From: Flavisolibacter ginsenosidimutans
GTDB lineage: Bacteria; Bacteroidota; Bacteroidia; Chitinophagales; Chitinophagaceae
DNA length: 64,000 nucleotides
Reading direction: 5' to 3'
Assembly (NCBI RefSeq): GCF_007970805.1
Contig: NZ_CP042433.1
Coordinates: forward strand, 2,790,001 to 2,854,000
Under the pieces are notes generated by a model that searched no databases, had not been told where the DNA came from, and saw nothing but the letters and a program-made list of their open reading frames with translations. The first letter of the stretch is position 1. The number at the start of each line of letters is the position of its first letter. Position numbers and translations under genes: made by a program. Below, piece after piece: positions 46,630 through 55,087 of this stretch.

Positions 46630-46980
46630 TTGAAGAAATTTTTACTTATAGCGTTCGTTTTTATTGTTTCAACCGTCCTCTCTCAAGCACAGCAAAACAG
46701 GCTGGCTTCTTTGCCGACGGAGGGACAATCTACGATTGTACGCTTCTATCCAAATCCTGCCACAACGGTCATCAATTTCGATTTTCAAAAGACCTACGAA
46801 CAAGGTTATTCACTGCAAATCTTTAATGCCATTCTGGGACGCAAAATGTTTGAGCAGGGCAATTTGCCCGAGCGCACCACGGTCAACCTTTCCGATTTTC
46901 CCCGCGGCATGTACATCTACCAGCTTTTTGACAAGAGCGGCCGGATGGTGGAGAGTGGCAAGTTTCAGGTGGCGAAGTAA
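46630..46980 (+). CDS. small secreted protein with T9SS type A sorting domain
   Basis: A 116-residue protein consisting of little more than a signal peptide (LKKFLLIAFVFIVSTVLSQA) and a type A T9SS C-terminal domain: VRFYPNPATTVINFDF, LQIFNAILGRKMF, LPERTTVNLSDFPRGMYIYQLF and a final basic strand. It is almost a free-standing sorting domain with no cargo. I chose TTG at 46630, giving a Lys-Lys-start signal peptide; the frame opens at another TTG at 46603. Its role is unknown. Confidence 0.82.
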   Translation: MKKFLLIAFVFIVSTVLSQAQQNRLASLPTEGQSTIVRFYPNPATTVINFDFQKTYEQGYSLQIFNAILGRKMFEQGNLPERTTVNLSDFPRGMYIYQLFDKSGRMVESGKFQVAK

Positions 46981-46983
46981 TAC

Positions 46984-47108
46984 CTGAGCCGGGATGTTTT
47001 GGATGTATGAATGAACAGGATAAATCTTTTTATATTAAAAGCCGTTCAAGAAGTTGAAAGGCTTTTTTAATCCAATGCATCACAACCATCCCCTACATCC
47101 CGGCTCAG
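46984..47108. repeat. 14-bp inverted repeat around a terminator
   Basis: CTGAGCCGGGATGT (46984-46997) is the exact reverse complement of ACATCCCGGCTCAG (47095-47108). The arms enclose about 97 bases that hold a separate terminator hairpin. The right arm overlaps the stop codon of the RlmI-like gene. Related words (GGATGTATG, CCCTACATCC) sit next to both arms. Confidence 0.88.
47037..47068. terminator. terminator between convergent genes
   Basis: AAAAGCC-g-TTCAA-gaag-TTGAA-a-GGCTTTTTT forms a 12-bp stem with one internal G-A mismatch and a T run. It follows the small T9SS protein gene and precedes the end of the convergent RlmI-like gene. Confidence 0.85.
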
Positions 47109-48280
47109 ACAACCTGCACAATCAAAAACTTCAGATAGTTCGTATTCTCCATATTCCAGATTATCGGATGGTCAGAAGACTGGGCCTGAAAGGTTATCTG
47201 CCGCAATTTCCTGCGGGCATCTTTTGCAGCCATGTCAATGATCTTCAGGAAGAGATCCGGCTGTACAAGGTTGGTGCAACTTGACGTAACAAGAAAGCCG
47301 CCGGGTTTTATCAGCTTCATGCCGCGTAAATTAATTTCCTTGTAACCCGTAATCGCTTTCTGAATGTTGGCGCGGCTCTTTGTAAAAGCAGGCGGATCCA
47401 GCATCACCACATCGTAACGCTTTCCTTCTTCCTTGCCCCATTGCTTCAGTACATCAAAAGCATTGGCCACTTCAAATTTTACAACATTCTGCAAACCGTT
47501 CAGTTCCGCATTGCGATTGGCTTGCGCCACGGCATTTTCCGAAATATCGATACCCAAAACAGATTTTGCACCGTAATGCGCCGCATGAATTTCAAAGGTT
47601 CCGGTGTAGGTAAAGGCACCCAAAACATCGGCGCCTTTTACAATGTTTTGAATGGCCCGGCGGTTGTCCTGCTGGTCTAAAAAATAACCGGTTTTTTGCC
47701 CATTTTCCAAGTCAACGTGAAACTTCAGTCCGTTTTCGTTGATGATAATTTTTGTATCGAACGGCTCCGATAAAAATCCTTTTTGCTGCGGCAGACCTTC
47801 CAGTTCCCGCACGGGGACGTCGTTGCGTTCGTAAATGCCTTTGGGCTTGAACACCGTTTGCAAAGCTTTTACCAACGCCGGTTTCCAAACATCAATGCCC
47901 AAGGCCAGGGTTTGAATGACAAAATAATCGTTGAACTTATCAATGATGAGCTGCGGCAGTCCATCGGCTTCTCCAAACACGAGCCGGCAATTTTCAACGT
48001 AGCCGATCTGCTGACGGTAAGACCAGCACTCTTTTATTTTTTGCAGAAAGAAATCATCATTAACCGTTGCTTTCTTATCCACTGTAAGCAGCCGCAACAT
48101 AATCTGCGACTGGGCGTTGAAGTAGCCTTTGCCCGCAAACTTGCCGTCGTGAAAATAAACCTCTACCACATCGCCTGCCACTGGCCCCCCTTCCACTCTT
48201 TCCACTTCGTTGGCAAAAATCCAGGGGTGACCGCCGGCAATCCGTTGTGCAATCTTTCGCTTCAGGTAAACCTTTTTCAT
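47105..48280 (-). CDS. class I SAM-dependent rRNA methyltransferase (RlmI-like)
   Basis: A 391-residue protein. The N-terminus (MKKVYLKRKIAQRIAGGHPWIFANEV) is a PUA-type RNA-binding domain, followed by a Rossmann SAM domain (GADVLGAFTYTGTFEIHAA, VLGIDISENAV) and the catalytic-region motif YDVVMLDPPAFTKSR with a conserved cysteine in SSCTN near the C-terminus. E. coli RlmI methylates C5 of C1962 in 23S rRNA; this is the likely role. The ATG at 48278-48280 was chosen as the family-like start. Confidence 0.92.
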   Translation of the reverse strand: MKKVYLKRKIAQRIAGGHPWIFANEVERVEGGPVAGDVVEVYFHDGKFAGKGYFNAQSQIMLRLLTVDKKATVNDDFFLQKIKECWSYRQQIGYVENCRLVFGEADGLPQLIIDKFNDYFVIQTLALGIDVWKPALVKALQTVFKPKGIYERNDVPVRELEGLPQQKGFLSEPFDTKIIINENGLKFHVDLENGQKTGYFLDQQDNRRAIQNIVKGADVLGAFTYTGTFEIHAAHYGAKSVLGIDISENAVAQANRNAELNGLQNVVKFEVANAFDVLKQWGKEEGKRYDVVMLDPPAFTKSRANIQKAITGYKEINLRGMKLIKPGGFLVTSSCTNLVQPDLFLKIIDMAAKDARRKLRQITFQAQSSDHPIIWNMENTNYLKFLIVQVV

Positions 48281-48296
48281 GGGGCGCAAGCTACTG

Positions 48297-48392
48297 AATG
48301 TGCAAATGTGCCAATTGGCAAATGTGAAAATGAAGAGGCAATTCTGTGTGGTTGTTTCATTGGCCACTTGCACGTTTTCGCATCAGCACATT
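48297..48392. repeat. short-word tract in the rlmI-grpE divergent gap
   Basis: Words such as AATGTGCAAATGTGCC, TTGGCAAATGTG and GAAAATG on the left recur in reverse-complement form, less exactly, on the right (CATTGGCCACTTGCACG, TTTTCGCATCAGCACATT). Unlike most tracts here it lies between gene starts rather than gene ends. Confidence 0.6.
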
Positions 48393-48420
48393 AAAAGACA
48401 TTTTGTCCTTTTCTTAAGCC

Positions 48421-48448
48421 TTGGCAACGTTCTTGAAACCTACCTTTG
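48421..48448 (+). promoter_or_regulatory. candidate promoter of grpE-dnaJ
   Basis: TACCTTTG (48441-48448) exactly matches TAnnTTTG, with TTGG at 48421-48424, a spacing of about 17 bases. Transcription would begin roughly 10-15 bases before the grpE ATG at 48467. No heat-shock operator such as CIRCE is visible. Confidence 0.62.
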
Positions 48449-48466
48449 CACCTCAATTTTTAGCAC

Positions 48467-49030
48467 ATGAACAAGACGGAAATGCAGGATAACGGCCGCC
48501 CCCACGAGACAGAAGACTTTAACATCAACGCCGATGAAAACATGGCGGGCAACCAGCACCTGAACGAACCGGTTGCGGAAGATTCCGAGATTGAAAATTT
48601 AAAAGAACAAATCGCCCAGCTTAACGATAAATACTTGCGCCAGGCAGCGGAGTTTGATAATTTTCGCCGCCGCACGGCCAAAGAAAGAGTGGAATTGATC
48701 CAAACCGCCAGCAAAGACGTGATTACCGATTTACTGGACGTGCTGGATGATAGCGAAAGGGCACAAAAAGGCCTTGAAACCACCGACGATGTGGCGCAAA
48801 TCAAAGAAGGCGTTAACCTCGTCTTCAACAAATTTCGCAACACGCTTTTAGCGAAAGGATTAAAACCCATGGAAGTGGTGGGCACGGATTTCAACCCCGA
48901 TCTTCACGAAGCGGTAACGGAAATTGATGCCGGCGAAAAAATGTACGGCAAAGTAGTAGCCGAAGTGCAAAAAGGCTATTACCTCAACGATAAAATCATT
49001 CGCTTCGCTAAAGTGGTCGTAGGCAAATGA
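48467..49030 (+). CDS. grpE: nucleotide exchange factor GrpE
   Basis: A 187-residue protein of normal GrpE length. An acidic N-terminus is followed by a long coiled coil (IENLKEQIAQLNDKYLRQAAEFDNFRRRT) and the C-terminal beta domain (VGTDFNPDLHEAV, KMYGKVVAEVQKGYYLNDKIIRFAKV). GrpE releases ADP from DnaK. dnaJ follows after 193 bases on the same strand; dnaK is not in the window. Confidence 0.96.
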   Translation: MNKTEMQDNGRPHETEDFNINADENMAGNQHLNEPVAEDSEIENLKEQIAQLNDKYLRQAAEFDNFRRRTAKERVELIQTASKDVITDLLDVLDDSERAQKGLETTDDVAQIKEGVNLVFNKFRNTLLAKGLKPMEVVGTDFNPDLHEAVTEIDAGEKMYGKVVAEVQKGYYLNDKIIRFAKVVVGK

Positions 49031-49039
49031 AGGAATTCA

Positions 49040-49057
49040 AAAACGGGCAACCGTTTT
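49040..49057 (+). terminator. weak hairpin after grpE
   Basis: AAAACGG-GCAA-CCGTTTT makes a 7-bp stem with a 4-base loop and a short T run just after the grpE stop. It could attenuate transcription between grpE and dnaJ rather than end it fully. Confidence 0.4.
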
Positions 49058-49223
49058 CAAAACATAAAAAAGTTCTTTAAAGGAAAGCGAGACTAATCCA
49101 ACCAACAGACACATTGCCATCAGCGCCTGTTGTGTCGCTCACTTCATCGTTTAGAACAATACTGAACAAAAGAGATTTGAGCAAAAGCCGTTCAAATTTC
49201 AAACACCAAATCAGGAGTCACAA

Positions 49224-50384
49224 ATGTCGAAAAGAGATTATTACGAGATATTGGGCGTAAACAAAGGCGCAGCCACGGAGGAAATTAAAAAAGCCTACCG
49301 GAAGGTTGCCATGCAATACCACCCCGACCGCAACCCCGGAGACAAATCGGCCGAAGAAAAATTCAAGGAAGCCGCGGAAGCCTATGAAATTTTGAGCGAT
49401 CAGGACAAACGTTCGCAGTACGACCGCTTCGGGCACGCCGGCGTAAGCGGCAACGGTCGTGGTGGACACGGCCAAAACATGGAAGACATCTTCAGCCAGT
49501 TTGGCGACATCTTTGGCGAAGACATCTTCGGCTCTTTCTTTAGCGGCGGTGGCGGAAGAAGAGGGGGTGGCGGAGGTCGTGCGGCCCGCGGTGTTCGCGG
49601 CAGCAACCTGCGCATCAAGCTAAAACTCACTTACGAAGAAATTGCAAAAGGCGTTACCAAAAACATCAAGGTAAAAAAATACGTTACCTGCCATACGTGC
49701 AGCGGCAGCGGCGCCAAAGACAAAGGCAGCGTACAAACCTGCGGTACTTGCGGCGGCAGCGGACAAGTGCGCAAAGTAACCAACACTTTTTTGGGCCAAA
49801 TGCAAACCGTCACTACCTGTCCAACCTGCAACGGCGAAGGCACAACGGTAACGGCAAAATGCAACAGTTGCAAAGGCGAGGGACGAGTGTACGGCGAGGA
49901 AACCGTGACCATTGACATTCCGGCCGGCGTGCAGGAAGGCATGCAGCTCAACATCAGCGGCAAGGGCAATGCCGGCGAACGTGGCGGCTCGCCCGGGGAC
50001 CTGATTATTTTGATTGAAGAAGAAGCGCACAAAGAACTACAGCGTGAAGGCCTGAACGCGGTTTATGAACTGCACATTTCCTTTACCGATGCAGTCTTTG
50101 GAACAAACCTGGAAGTGCCGACGATAGACGGCCGGGCAAAAATTAAAATCCCACCGGGCACGCAAAGCGGCAAAATTTTCCGGCTGAAAGGGAAAGGGTT
50201 TCCAGCCGTAAACAGTTACGAAAAAGGCGACCAACTGGTGCACGTAAACGTGTGGACGCCGCAGCATCTTTCCGCCGAAGAAAAGACGATGTTGGAAAAG
50301 TTGAGCAACTCGCAAAACTTCAAGCCCAATCCCGATAAAACAGAGAAATCGTTTTTTGACAAGATGCGGGAAATGTTTTCGTAA
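49224..50384 (+). CDS. dnaJ: chaperone DnaJ
   Basis: A 386-residue type I DnaJ. J domain at residues 4-70 with HPD (YHPDRNPG), a Gly/Phe-rich linker that here also has a run of Gly and Arg ([17 protein letters not shown]), four zinc-finger CxxCxGxG repeats ([32 protein letters not shown]), and the C-terminal substrate domains. It stimulates DnaK ATP hydrolysis and delivers unfolded protein. A strong terminator follows. Confidence 0.97.
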   Translation: MSKRDYYEILGVNKGAATEEIKKAYRKVAMQYHPDRNPGDKSAEEKFKEAAEAYEILSDQDKRSQYDRFGHAGVSGNGRGGHGQNMEDIFSQFGDIFGEDIFGSFFSGGGGRRGGGGGRAARGVRGSNLRIKLKLTYEEIAKGVTKNIKVKKYVTCHTCSGSGAKDKGSVQTCGTCGGSGQVRKVTNTFLGQMQTVTTCPTCNGEGTTVTAKCNSCKGEGRVYGEETVTIDIPAGVQEGMQLNISGKGNAGERGGSPGDLIILIEEEAHKELQREGLNAVYELHISFTDAVFGTNLEVPTIDGRAKIKIPPGTQSGKIFRLKGKGFPAVNSYEKGDQLVHVNVWTPQHLSAEEKTMLEKLSNSQNFKPNPDKTEKSFFDKMREMFS

Positions 50385-50400
50385 AAGATACAGCCATTGT

Positions 50401-50432
50401 AAAAAGAGCGACATCAACGTGTCGCTCTTTTT
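50401..50432. terminator. bidirectional terminator after dnaJ
   Basis: AAAAAGAGCGACA and TGTCGCTCTTTTT form a perfect 13-bp stem with loop TCAACG. The A and T runs at the stem base serve both strands; the MORN-repeat gene converges from the other side. Confidence 0.95.
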
Positions 50433-50451
50433 GTTTACAAGGATGTCTGTT

Positions 50452-51399
50452 TTATTGCTCCTGCTGCGAGAACGTGATGGGCTGCGTGTGATACGTTTTA
50501 ATAGCCCGGTTGTGACTGATAGCCAGTTGCCACCGAGGCGATTTTTTGATGGCATCGTAAACGATTTTATCAAAGTCGGGGTGGAACGAATAAGTCACCA
50601 TTGGTTCAACCACTTTGCCTTCCTCGTCAACCGCAAACCGAACGATCACCACAGCTTGGTTTGCGCCGGTGATTTTCCATTGCGAGGGAAAGTAAGCAGT
50701 GCTCTCTAAATATTTTTTCCATTTCTCGGCACTCTCGGGTTTTGCTTCGCGGTCCTTGTTGGTCGTGTCGCTTTCGGCCTGCCCGTTTTTATCAAAGTAT
50801 TCCCTGTTTAATAGCTTCCCTTTATCATAAACTTCCACAGCGCTTAGCTGGCCGTTGTTATGGTAGAATTTCCATTTGCCGTTCAGTTTTTCACCAGCGC
50901 TGTACCAACCTGCCGACGAAGGATGCCCGTTCTGAAACCAGCTAACTTGTACACCGCTGCCGTCTTCATTCATCACCAGCGAATCTTGTATCATGCCATC
51001 GAAATACCAGCGCAGCGTTGTTCCAACAAGCCGACCATTTTTAAAATGAGAAGAATCGCTCATCATGCCGTTCTCGTGAAACCAAAGCCACAAGCCTTCC
51101 CGCTTGCCGTTTCGGTATTCACCCGTTCCCTCCAGTTGTTTGTTGGGATGATAATAAGCAAACTTTCCATGCGGGATCTTGTTTTCTTCGTCAAGATAAC
51201 TGCCGGTCATTTGCGAATATTTCTCACGGATGTAGTAATCCACCCGTGTCCACAAACTGTCCTTCTTTTGAATGGCGGTATAATAGCGGGCATTTTCAGG
51301 CGCACAGGGCTTCCAGAGGTAGTCGAAATACTTTTCAAGTTTTTGTGCACAAGCAGCAGCGCACAAAAAGAGAAGCAGTAGGCAGAAAGCTGGTTTCAT
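50452..51399 (-). CDS. secreted MORN-repeat protein with TonB C-terminal domain
   Basis: A 315-residue protein with a signal peptide (MKPAFCLLLLFLCAAACA). Residues about 70-200 contain repeats of the YwqK/MORN type (GKFAYYHPNKQLEGTGEYRNGKREGLW, GLWLWFHENGMMSD, GKWKFYHNNGQLSAVE). The C-terminal 80 residues (QAVVIVRFAVDEEGKVVEPMV, DKIVYDAIKKSPRW) match a TonB C-terminal domain. Both parts are common in Bacteroidota secreted proteins of unknown job; the TonB-like end suggests contact with outer membrane proteins. It lies 19 bases after the von Willebrand protein gene on the same strand. Confidence 0.85.
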   Translation of the reverse strand: MKPAFCLLLLFLCAAACAQKLEKYFDYLWKPCAPENARYYTAIQKKDSLWTRVDYYIREKYSQMTGSYLDEENKIPHGKFAYYHPNKQLEGTGEYRNGKREGLWLWFHENGMMSDSSHFKNGRLVGTTLRWYFDGMIQDSLVMNEDGSGVQVSWFQNGHPSSAGWYSAGEKLNGKWKFYHNNGQLSAVEVYDKGKLLNREYFDKNGQAESDTTNKDREAKPESAEKWKKYLESTAYFPSQWKITGANQAVVIVRFAVDEEGKVVEPMVTYSFHPDFDKIVYDAIKKSPRWQLAISHNRAIKTYHTQPITFSQQEQ

Positions 51400-51418
51400 G
51401 TCTACAAATTAAAAAAAA

Positions 51419-53164
51419 TCACTCTTCTTTTTTGCGCTTTTTTCCGTAAAGTTTTTTTGCCAGTTCCACCAATTCCAAAAATTCTTTTTGCGAAAAATTG
51501 TTCACATCTGCCGCAGGCTTTGCCGTGTTTAAGATTTCAGTCCACGAAACATCTTTTACGTATTTGGAACCGCGCAGCAAAGAACCAAACATGATCACAG
51601 CACTTGCAAATTTGTAAGGGCTTGCCAATTGATTGAAAGGCGTAAAAAATAACTGCGGCTGTTCGCTCATTTCGCAGGCCGTGTGGTTGGCCGTGTTCTG
51701 AAAACGCAACAAAAAATTTACGGGGTCGGTAAGGCTTTTTTGATACCCTTCCACGGGTACAATTTCAAAGGCCACAATCATGGAGTAAGCCGAACCCACT
51801 TCACCGCCTTCGATAACGGCGCTTGTGTCTTTCAGAGCGCCTACTTTGTTATCAAATCCAATAAGCCGGTATTGCTTCACGTATTGCGGGTTGAATTGCA
51901 CCGAAAGAAAGGCATTGTCAGCCACGGTGTAAAGCGTTTGCATAAATTCCTTCATCAACACTTTTTCCGCTTCCCGGTAACTGTCAATGTAGGCAAAGTT
52001 CCCGTTGCCGCTTTGCGCCAGCGTTTGAATTTTTGAGTCTTTGTAATTGCCCATGCCGATGCCGAGGCAGGTAAGATAAATGCCGGCGTTCCGTTGCGCA
52101 ATGATCATTTCTTCAAGGTCTTCTTCTTTTCGAAGGCCCACGTTAAAATCGCCGTCTGTGGCCAGTATTACGCGGTTATTACCGTCTTTTAAATAGTGGT
52201 TGCGGGCCATGCTGTAAGCCAACTTGATTCCCGATTCGCCCGGCGTACTTCCGCCGGGTTGCAGGCTGTCAATGACCTTGAAAATTTTTTCTTTTTCCGC
52301 TCCGCTGGTGGGCAACAGCGCAACGCCTACGGTACCTCCATACACCACAATGGACACCGAATCTTTTGCGCGAAGGTTGTTCACCAATCCTTTGAAACCG
52401 CTTTTCAGCAAAGGCAAACGGTTGGGCATGTCCATCGAACCCGAAACGTCAATTAAAAAAACAAGGTGCGTTTGCGGCACTTTGTCGAGCGGCAATTTCT
52501 TTGAGTTAATGTGCGCAAAAAGCAATTGGTTGTTCTTGTTCCAGGGACAAGCGGTAAGCGTTGTGGCAATCTCAAAAGGTTTGTCGCCGGGCGGTTCTTT
52601 GTATTCGAGATTGAAATAATTCAGCATTTCCTCAATGCGCACTGCATCGGGCGGGACGGTTGAATTCATGGTAAGGAAACGGCGAACGTTGCTGTACGAA
52701 GCACGGTCAACGTTCAGGCTTACACCGGTTTTTGGATAAGCCGAAGCGTTAATGAAATTGTTCTCGACGGTGCTGGTGTACGTTTCATCGCCGGCAAACC
52801 AACGCTGTTGTTCTTCACGTTTTAAATTTTGCGTAAAAGAAACAAGCCGACTGGGGGCAATGCTTTTTACCACCGTTACTTTTTTCAGCACGATGTCGTT
52901 GAACTTGCTGGCCCAAATGATGCGTTTTTCTTTTTGGTAACCTTCGCGAAAGATGGTCAATGTGTCCACCTTCATCGGTGTCATAATACCGAAGCCGCCG
53001 TCGCTGCCGCTCTTGTATAAATACCCGCTGCTGTGCAAAAGCATGGTCACGTTTTGCATCGGCGTTCCTCCGTCGTCCCTCACCTGCCCTTTGATATAAT
53101 ATTGTTGCGAAAGAGCAAGCAGTGGAAAGAGAAGCGAGAAAAGTATGTAAGCAAGTCGCTTCAA
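51419..53164 (-). CDS. secreted von Willebrand factor A domain protein
   Basis: A protein of about 581 residues. Signal peptide (LAYILFSLLFPLLALSQ), a carboxypeptidase-regulatory-like beta sandwich (YYIKGQVRDDGGTPMQNVTM), the YfbK-type segment (GVSLNVDRASYSNVRRFL, RIEEMLNYF), a vWA domain with the metal-site motif LIDVSGSMDMPNRL, and the YfbK C-terminal domain (FLLRFQNTANH). Function of the family is unknown; vWA domains usually mediate metal-dependent binding. No ATG is suitable: TTG at 53164 (giving MKRLAYILF) and TTG at 53182 are both possible, and I prefer the former. Confidence 0.88.
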   Translation of the reverse strand: MKRLAYILFSLLFPLLALSQQYYIKGQVRDDGGTPMQNVTMLLHSSGYLYKSGSDGGFGIMTPMKVDTLTIFREGYQKEKRIIWASKFNDIVLKKVTVVKSIAPSRLVSFTQNLKREEQQRWFAGDETYTSTVENNFINASAYPKTGVSLNVDRASYSNVRRFLTMNSTVPPDAVRIEEMLNYFNLEYKEPPGDKPFEIATTLTACPWNKNNQLLFAHINSKKLPLDKVPQTHLVFLIDVSGSMDMPNRLPLLKSGFKGLVNNLRAKDSVSIVVYGGTVGVALLPTSGAEKEKIFKVIDSLQPGGSTPGESGIKLAYSMARNHYLKDGNNRVILATDGDFNVGLRKEEDLEEMIIAQRNAGIYLTCLGIGMGNYKDSKIQTLAQSGNGNFAYIDSYREAEKVLMKEFMQTLYTVADNAFLSVQFNPQYVKQYRLIGFDNKVGALKDTSAVIEGGEVGSAYSMIVAFEIVPVEGYQKSLTDPVNFLLRFQNTANHTACEMSEQPQLFFTPFNQLASPYKFASAVIMFGSLLRGSKYVKDVSWTEILNTAKPAADVNNFSQKEFLELVELAKKLYGKKRKKEE

Positions 53165-53215
53165 AGCAGTAAATCGGGGCAAAAGGTACGAAACAAAGAG
53201 AGGAAAAACGATAGC

Positions 53216-53329
53216 GGGATATTTGGATATTGCGATGTTCTACGGGAGTAATCCGTGTTGCAAAAAAGTTTGCGAAGAAGAAAGTGAAACACAAGGGCAA
53301 TATCCTACTGTCACAATCACTCAATATCC
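53216..53329. repeat. short-word inverted repeat before hpt 3' end
   Basis: GGATATTGC (53225-53233) is the reverse complement of GCAATATCC (53297-53305). A second GGATATTT lies left and a second CAATATCC right, the latter encoding the last residues of hpt. It uses a word different from the other tracts but the same architecture. Confidence 0.7.
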
Positions 53330-53865
53330 TTTTCAGCCAATTGGTAAATTTCTTTCAGGTTACGGCCAAGACCGTCGTAGTCCAAACCGTAGCCCACCAC
53401 AAATTTATCGGGGATGCTGAAGCCAACGTGATCTATCGGAATGGGAAATTGCGTGGCTTCGGCCTTGTGCAAAAGCGTTACAATCTTTAGCGATTTCGGT
53501 TGCTGGTGATGAAGTTTTGGAAGAAACTCGTGCAAGGTTCTCCCGGTGTCAACAATGTCTTCCAGGATCACTACATCGCGGTCAAACAAATCATCTTCCA
53601 GGCCAATGGCGGTAATGATGCGGCCAGTGCTTTTGGTACCGCGGTACGAGGCCAGCTTGATAAACGAAATTTCAGCATCTATCGTCAGGTGCTTAAACAA
53701 GTCCGAAGCAAACATGAACGAGCCGTTGAGAATGGCGATAAACAAAGGCCTTCTGTCTGCGTATTCTTTGTTCAGTATTCCGGCAAGCTCCGCTACTTTT
53801 TGCTGGATGGTTTCGCTGGAGAGATAGGTATCAAACGTTTTATCGTGCAGTTTTACGGTGGTCAT
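53317..53865 (-). CDS. hpt: hypoxanthine phosphoribosyltransferase
   Basis: A 182-residue purine salvage enzyme. VVILEDIVDTGRTLHEF near residue 95 is the PRPP-binding loop, and RPLFIAILNGSFMFASDL and VVGYGLDYDG are the other family motifs. It makes IMP and GMP from hypoxanthine and guanine with PRPP. Its ATG shares one base with the stop codon of the upstream glucosaminidase gene, so it is coupled to it. The C-terminal codons lie in a short-word repeat. Confidence 0.95.
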   Translation of the reverse strand: MTTVKLHDKTFDTYLSSETIQQKVAELAGILNKEYADRRPLFIAILNGSFMFASDLFKHLTIDAEISFIKLASYRGTKSTGRIITAIGLEDDLFDRDVVILEDIVDTGRTLHEFLPKLHHQQPKSLKIVTLLHKAEATQFPIPIDHVGFSIPDKFVVGYGLDYDGLGRNLKEIYQLAEKDIE

Positions 53866-55061
53866 TAGCGTGTTTTATTGATTCTGATTTGTTGGCCAAT
53901 CTTAAGATCATTCGTCTCCATGTTGTTCCAGGCTTTTACATTGTCAACGTTTACGTTGTATTTTTTAGCGATGCTGTAAACCGTTTCTTTCGGTTCTACA
54001 ACGTGCATGACGAACGCAGGCTGGCTTGCCGGCCCGTCCGTTTTGTACACCGCCAGTGTTGCCTTTGGCTTTTCGGCGGCCAGTTTCGGTGCAGAAGGCG
54101 CGGATGTTGTTAAGTACAACCTCTCGCCTTCTGCGGGTTGCGCATTGGGCGTAAGAAGATTGTATTGCAACAAACTTTCCAGGCGGATGCCTTCTGCTTG
54201 CGCAACGTCGTAAAGCGTTTCACCAGGAAGCATTGTGTGCGTTTCGTGTCCGCCGGATTTGCGTTTGCGTTGCAGGAATACAAGACCGTCTTCCTGCGCC
54301 ACATCGCCGTCTTTCATGTCGTTGAATTCAAGCAGACGAGCAAGTGAAACACTGTTGTCTTCTGCTACTTTTAAGTAAGATGTTCCTTTGGAAATGAAAA
54401 CAACTTTTGTGTCGTTGATTTTAAAAACGCCACTTGGATAAGCTGCCTTTGGCTTCTGCGCCACAGCGTTGCTGGCAATCGCGGTATTGATTGATTCAGA
54501 TGATTTCGTCCATTGGGGGCTGTTTTCGTTCAACGGTTTTTTGCCCAAGGCAATCAGCGTGTAATCCTGCAAATTAAAATCCTGAATGAGCTTGATGAGG
54601 ATTTGCGGATAGCGTGGGTTGGTAGCGTAGCCGGCCTTCTTCAAACCGTAAGCCCAGCCCTCATAATCCATCGGGTCCAATTTAAAAAGCGAAGCGTAAT
54701 AAGGACGGGTGCGCAAGAAGTCTGAATGGTCGCGGTAAGAAACGGCGGGATCGTCGTATTTGCGAAAGCATTCCCCTCTTGCATCATCGTCGTGATAAAC
54801 TTTATCACCGTCCCATTCTGTTTTGCATTTGATGCCAAAATGATTGTTTGATTTCAATACCAAATCGCTTGTGCCCGCACCGCTTTCATGAATGCCTTGG
54901 GCCAAGGTAATCGCCGCCGGCACGCCGGTACGCTGCATTTCTTCAATGGCGATGACTTTGTATTTGTCCACGTAAGCCTGCACGGTTTCTTTCGATTGTG
55001 CGAACGTGGTAAGCGCAGCAAGGCCCGCAAAAAAAAGGAGGAAGAGGATGCGTTTTTTCAT
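53865..55061 (-). CDS. secreted glucosaminidase with LysM domains
   Basis: A 398-residue cell-wall enzyme. Signal peptide (FLLFFAGLAALTTFAQ), then a mannosyl-glycoprotein endo-beta-N-acetylglucosaminidase-like domain (AITLAQGIHESGAGTSDLVL with catalytic Glu, NNHFGIKCK, SYRDHSDFLRTRPYYASLF) to about residue 170. Two C-terminal LysM domains follow (ETLYDVAQAEGIRLESLLQYN and ETVYSIAKKYNVNVDNVKAWN), which hold peptidoglycan. It likely remodels or splits the wall during growth. It is 26 bases after the O-methyltransferase gene and coupled to hpt. Confidence 0.93.
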   Translation of the reverse strand: MKKRILFLLFFAGLAALTTFAQSKETVQAYVDKYKVIAIEEMQRTGVPAAITLAQGIHESGAGTSDLVLKSNNHFGIKCKTEWDGDKVYHDDDARGECFRKYDDPAVSYRDHSDFLRTRPYYASLFKLDPMDYEGWAYGLKKAGYATNPRYPQILIKLIQDFNLQDYTLIALGKKPLNENSPQWTKSSESINTAIASNAVAQKPKAAYPSGVFKINDTKVVFISKGTSYLKVAEDNSVSLARLLEFNDMKDGDVAQEDGLVFLQRKRKSGGHETHTMLPGETLYDVAQAEGIRLESLLQYNLLTPNAQPAEGERLYLTTSAPSAPKLAAEKPKATLAVYKTDGPASQPAFVMHVVEPKETVYSIAKKYNVNVDNVKAWNNMETNDLKIGQQIRINKTR

Positions 55062-55087
55062 CGGATGATTTATTCGTTTGGTTAACG

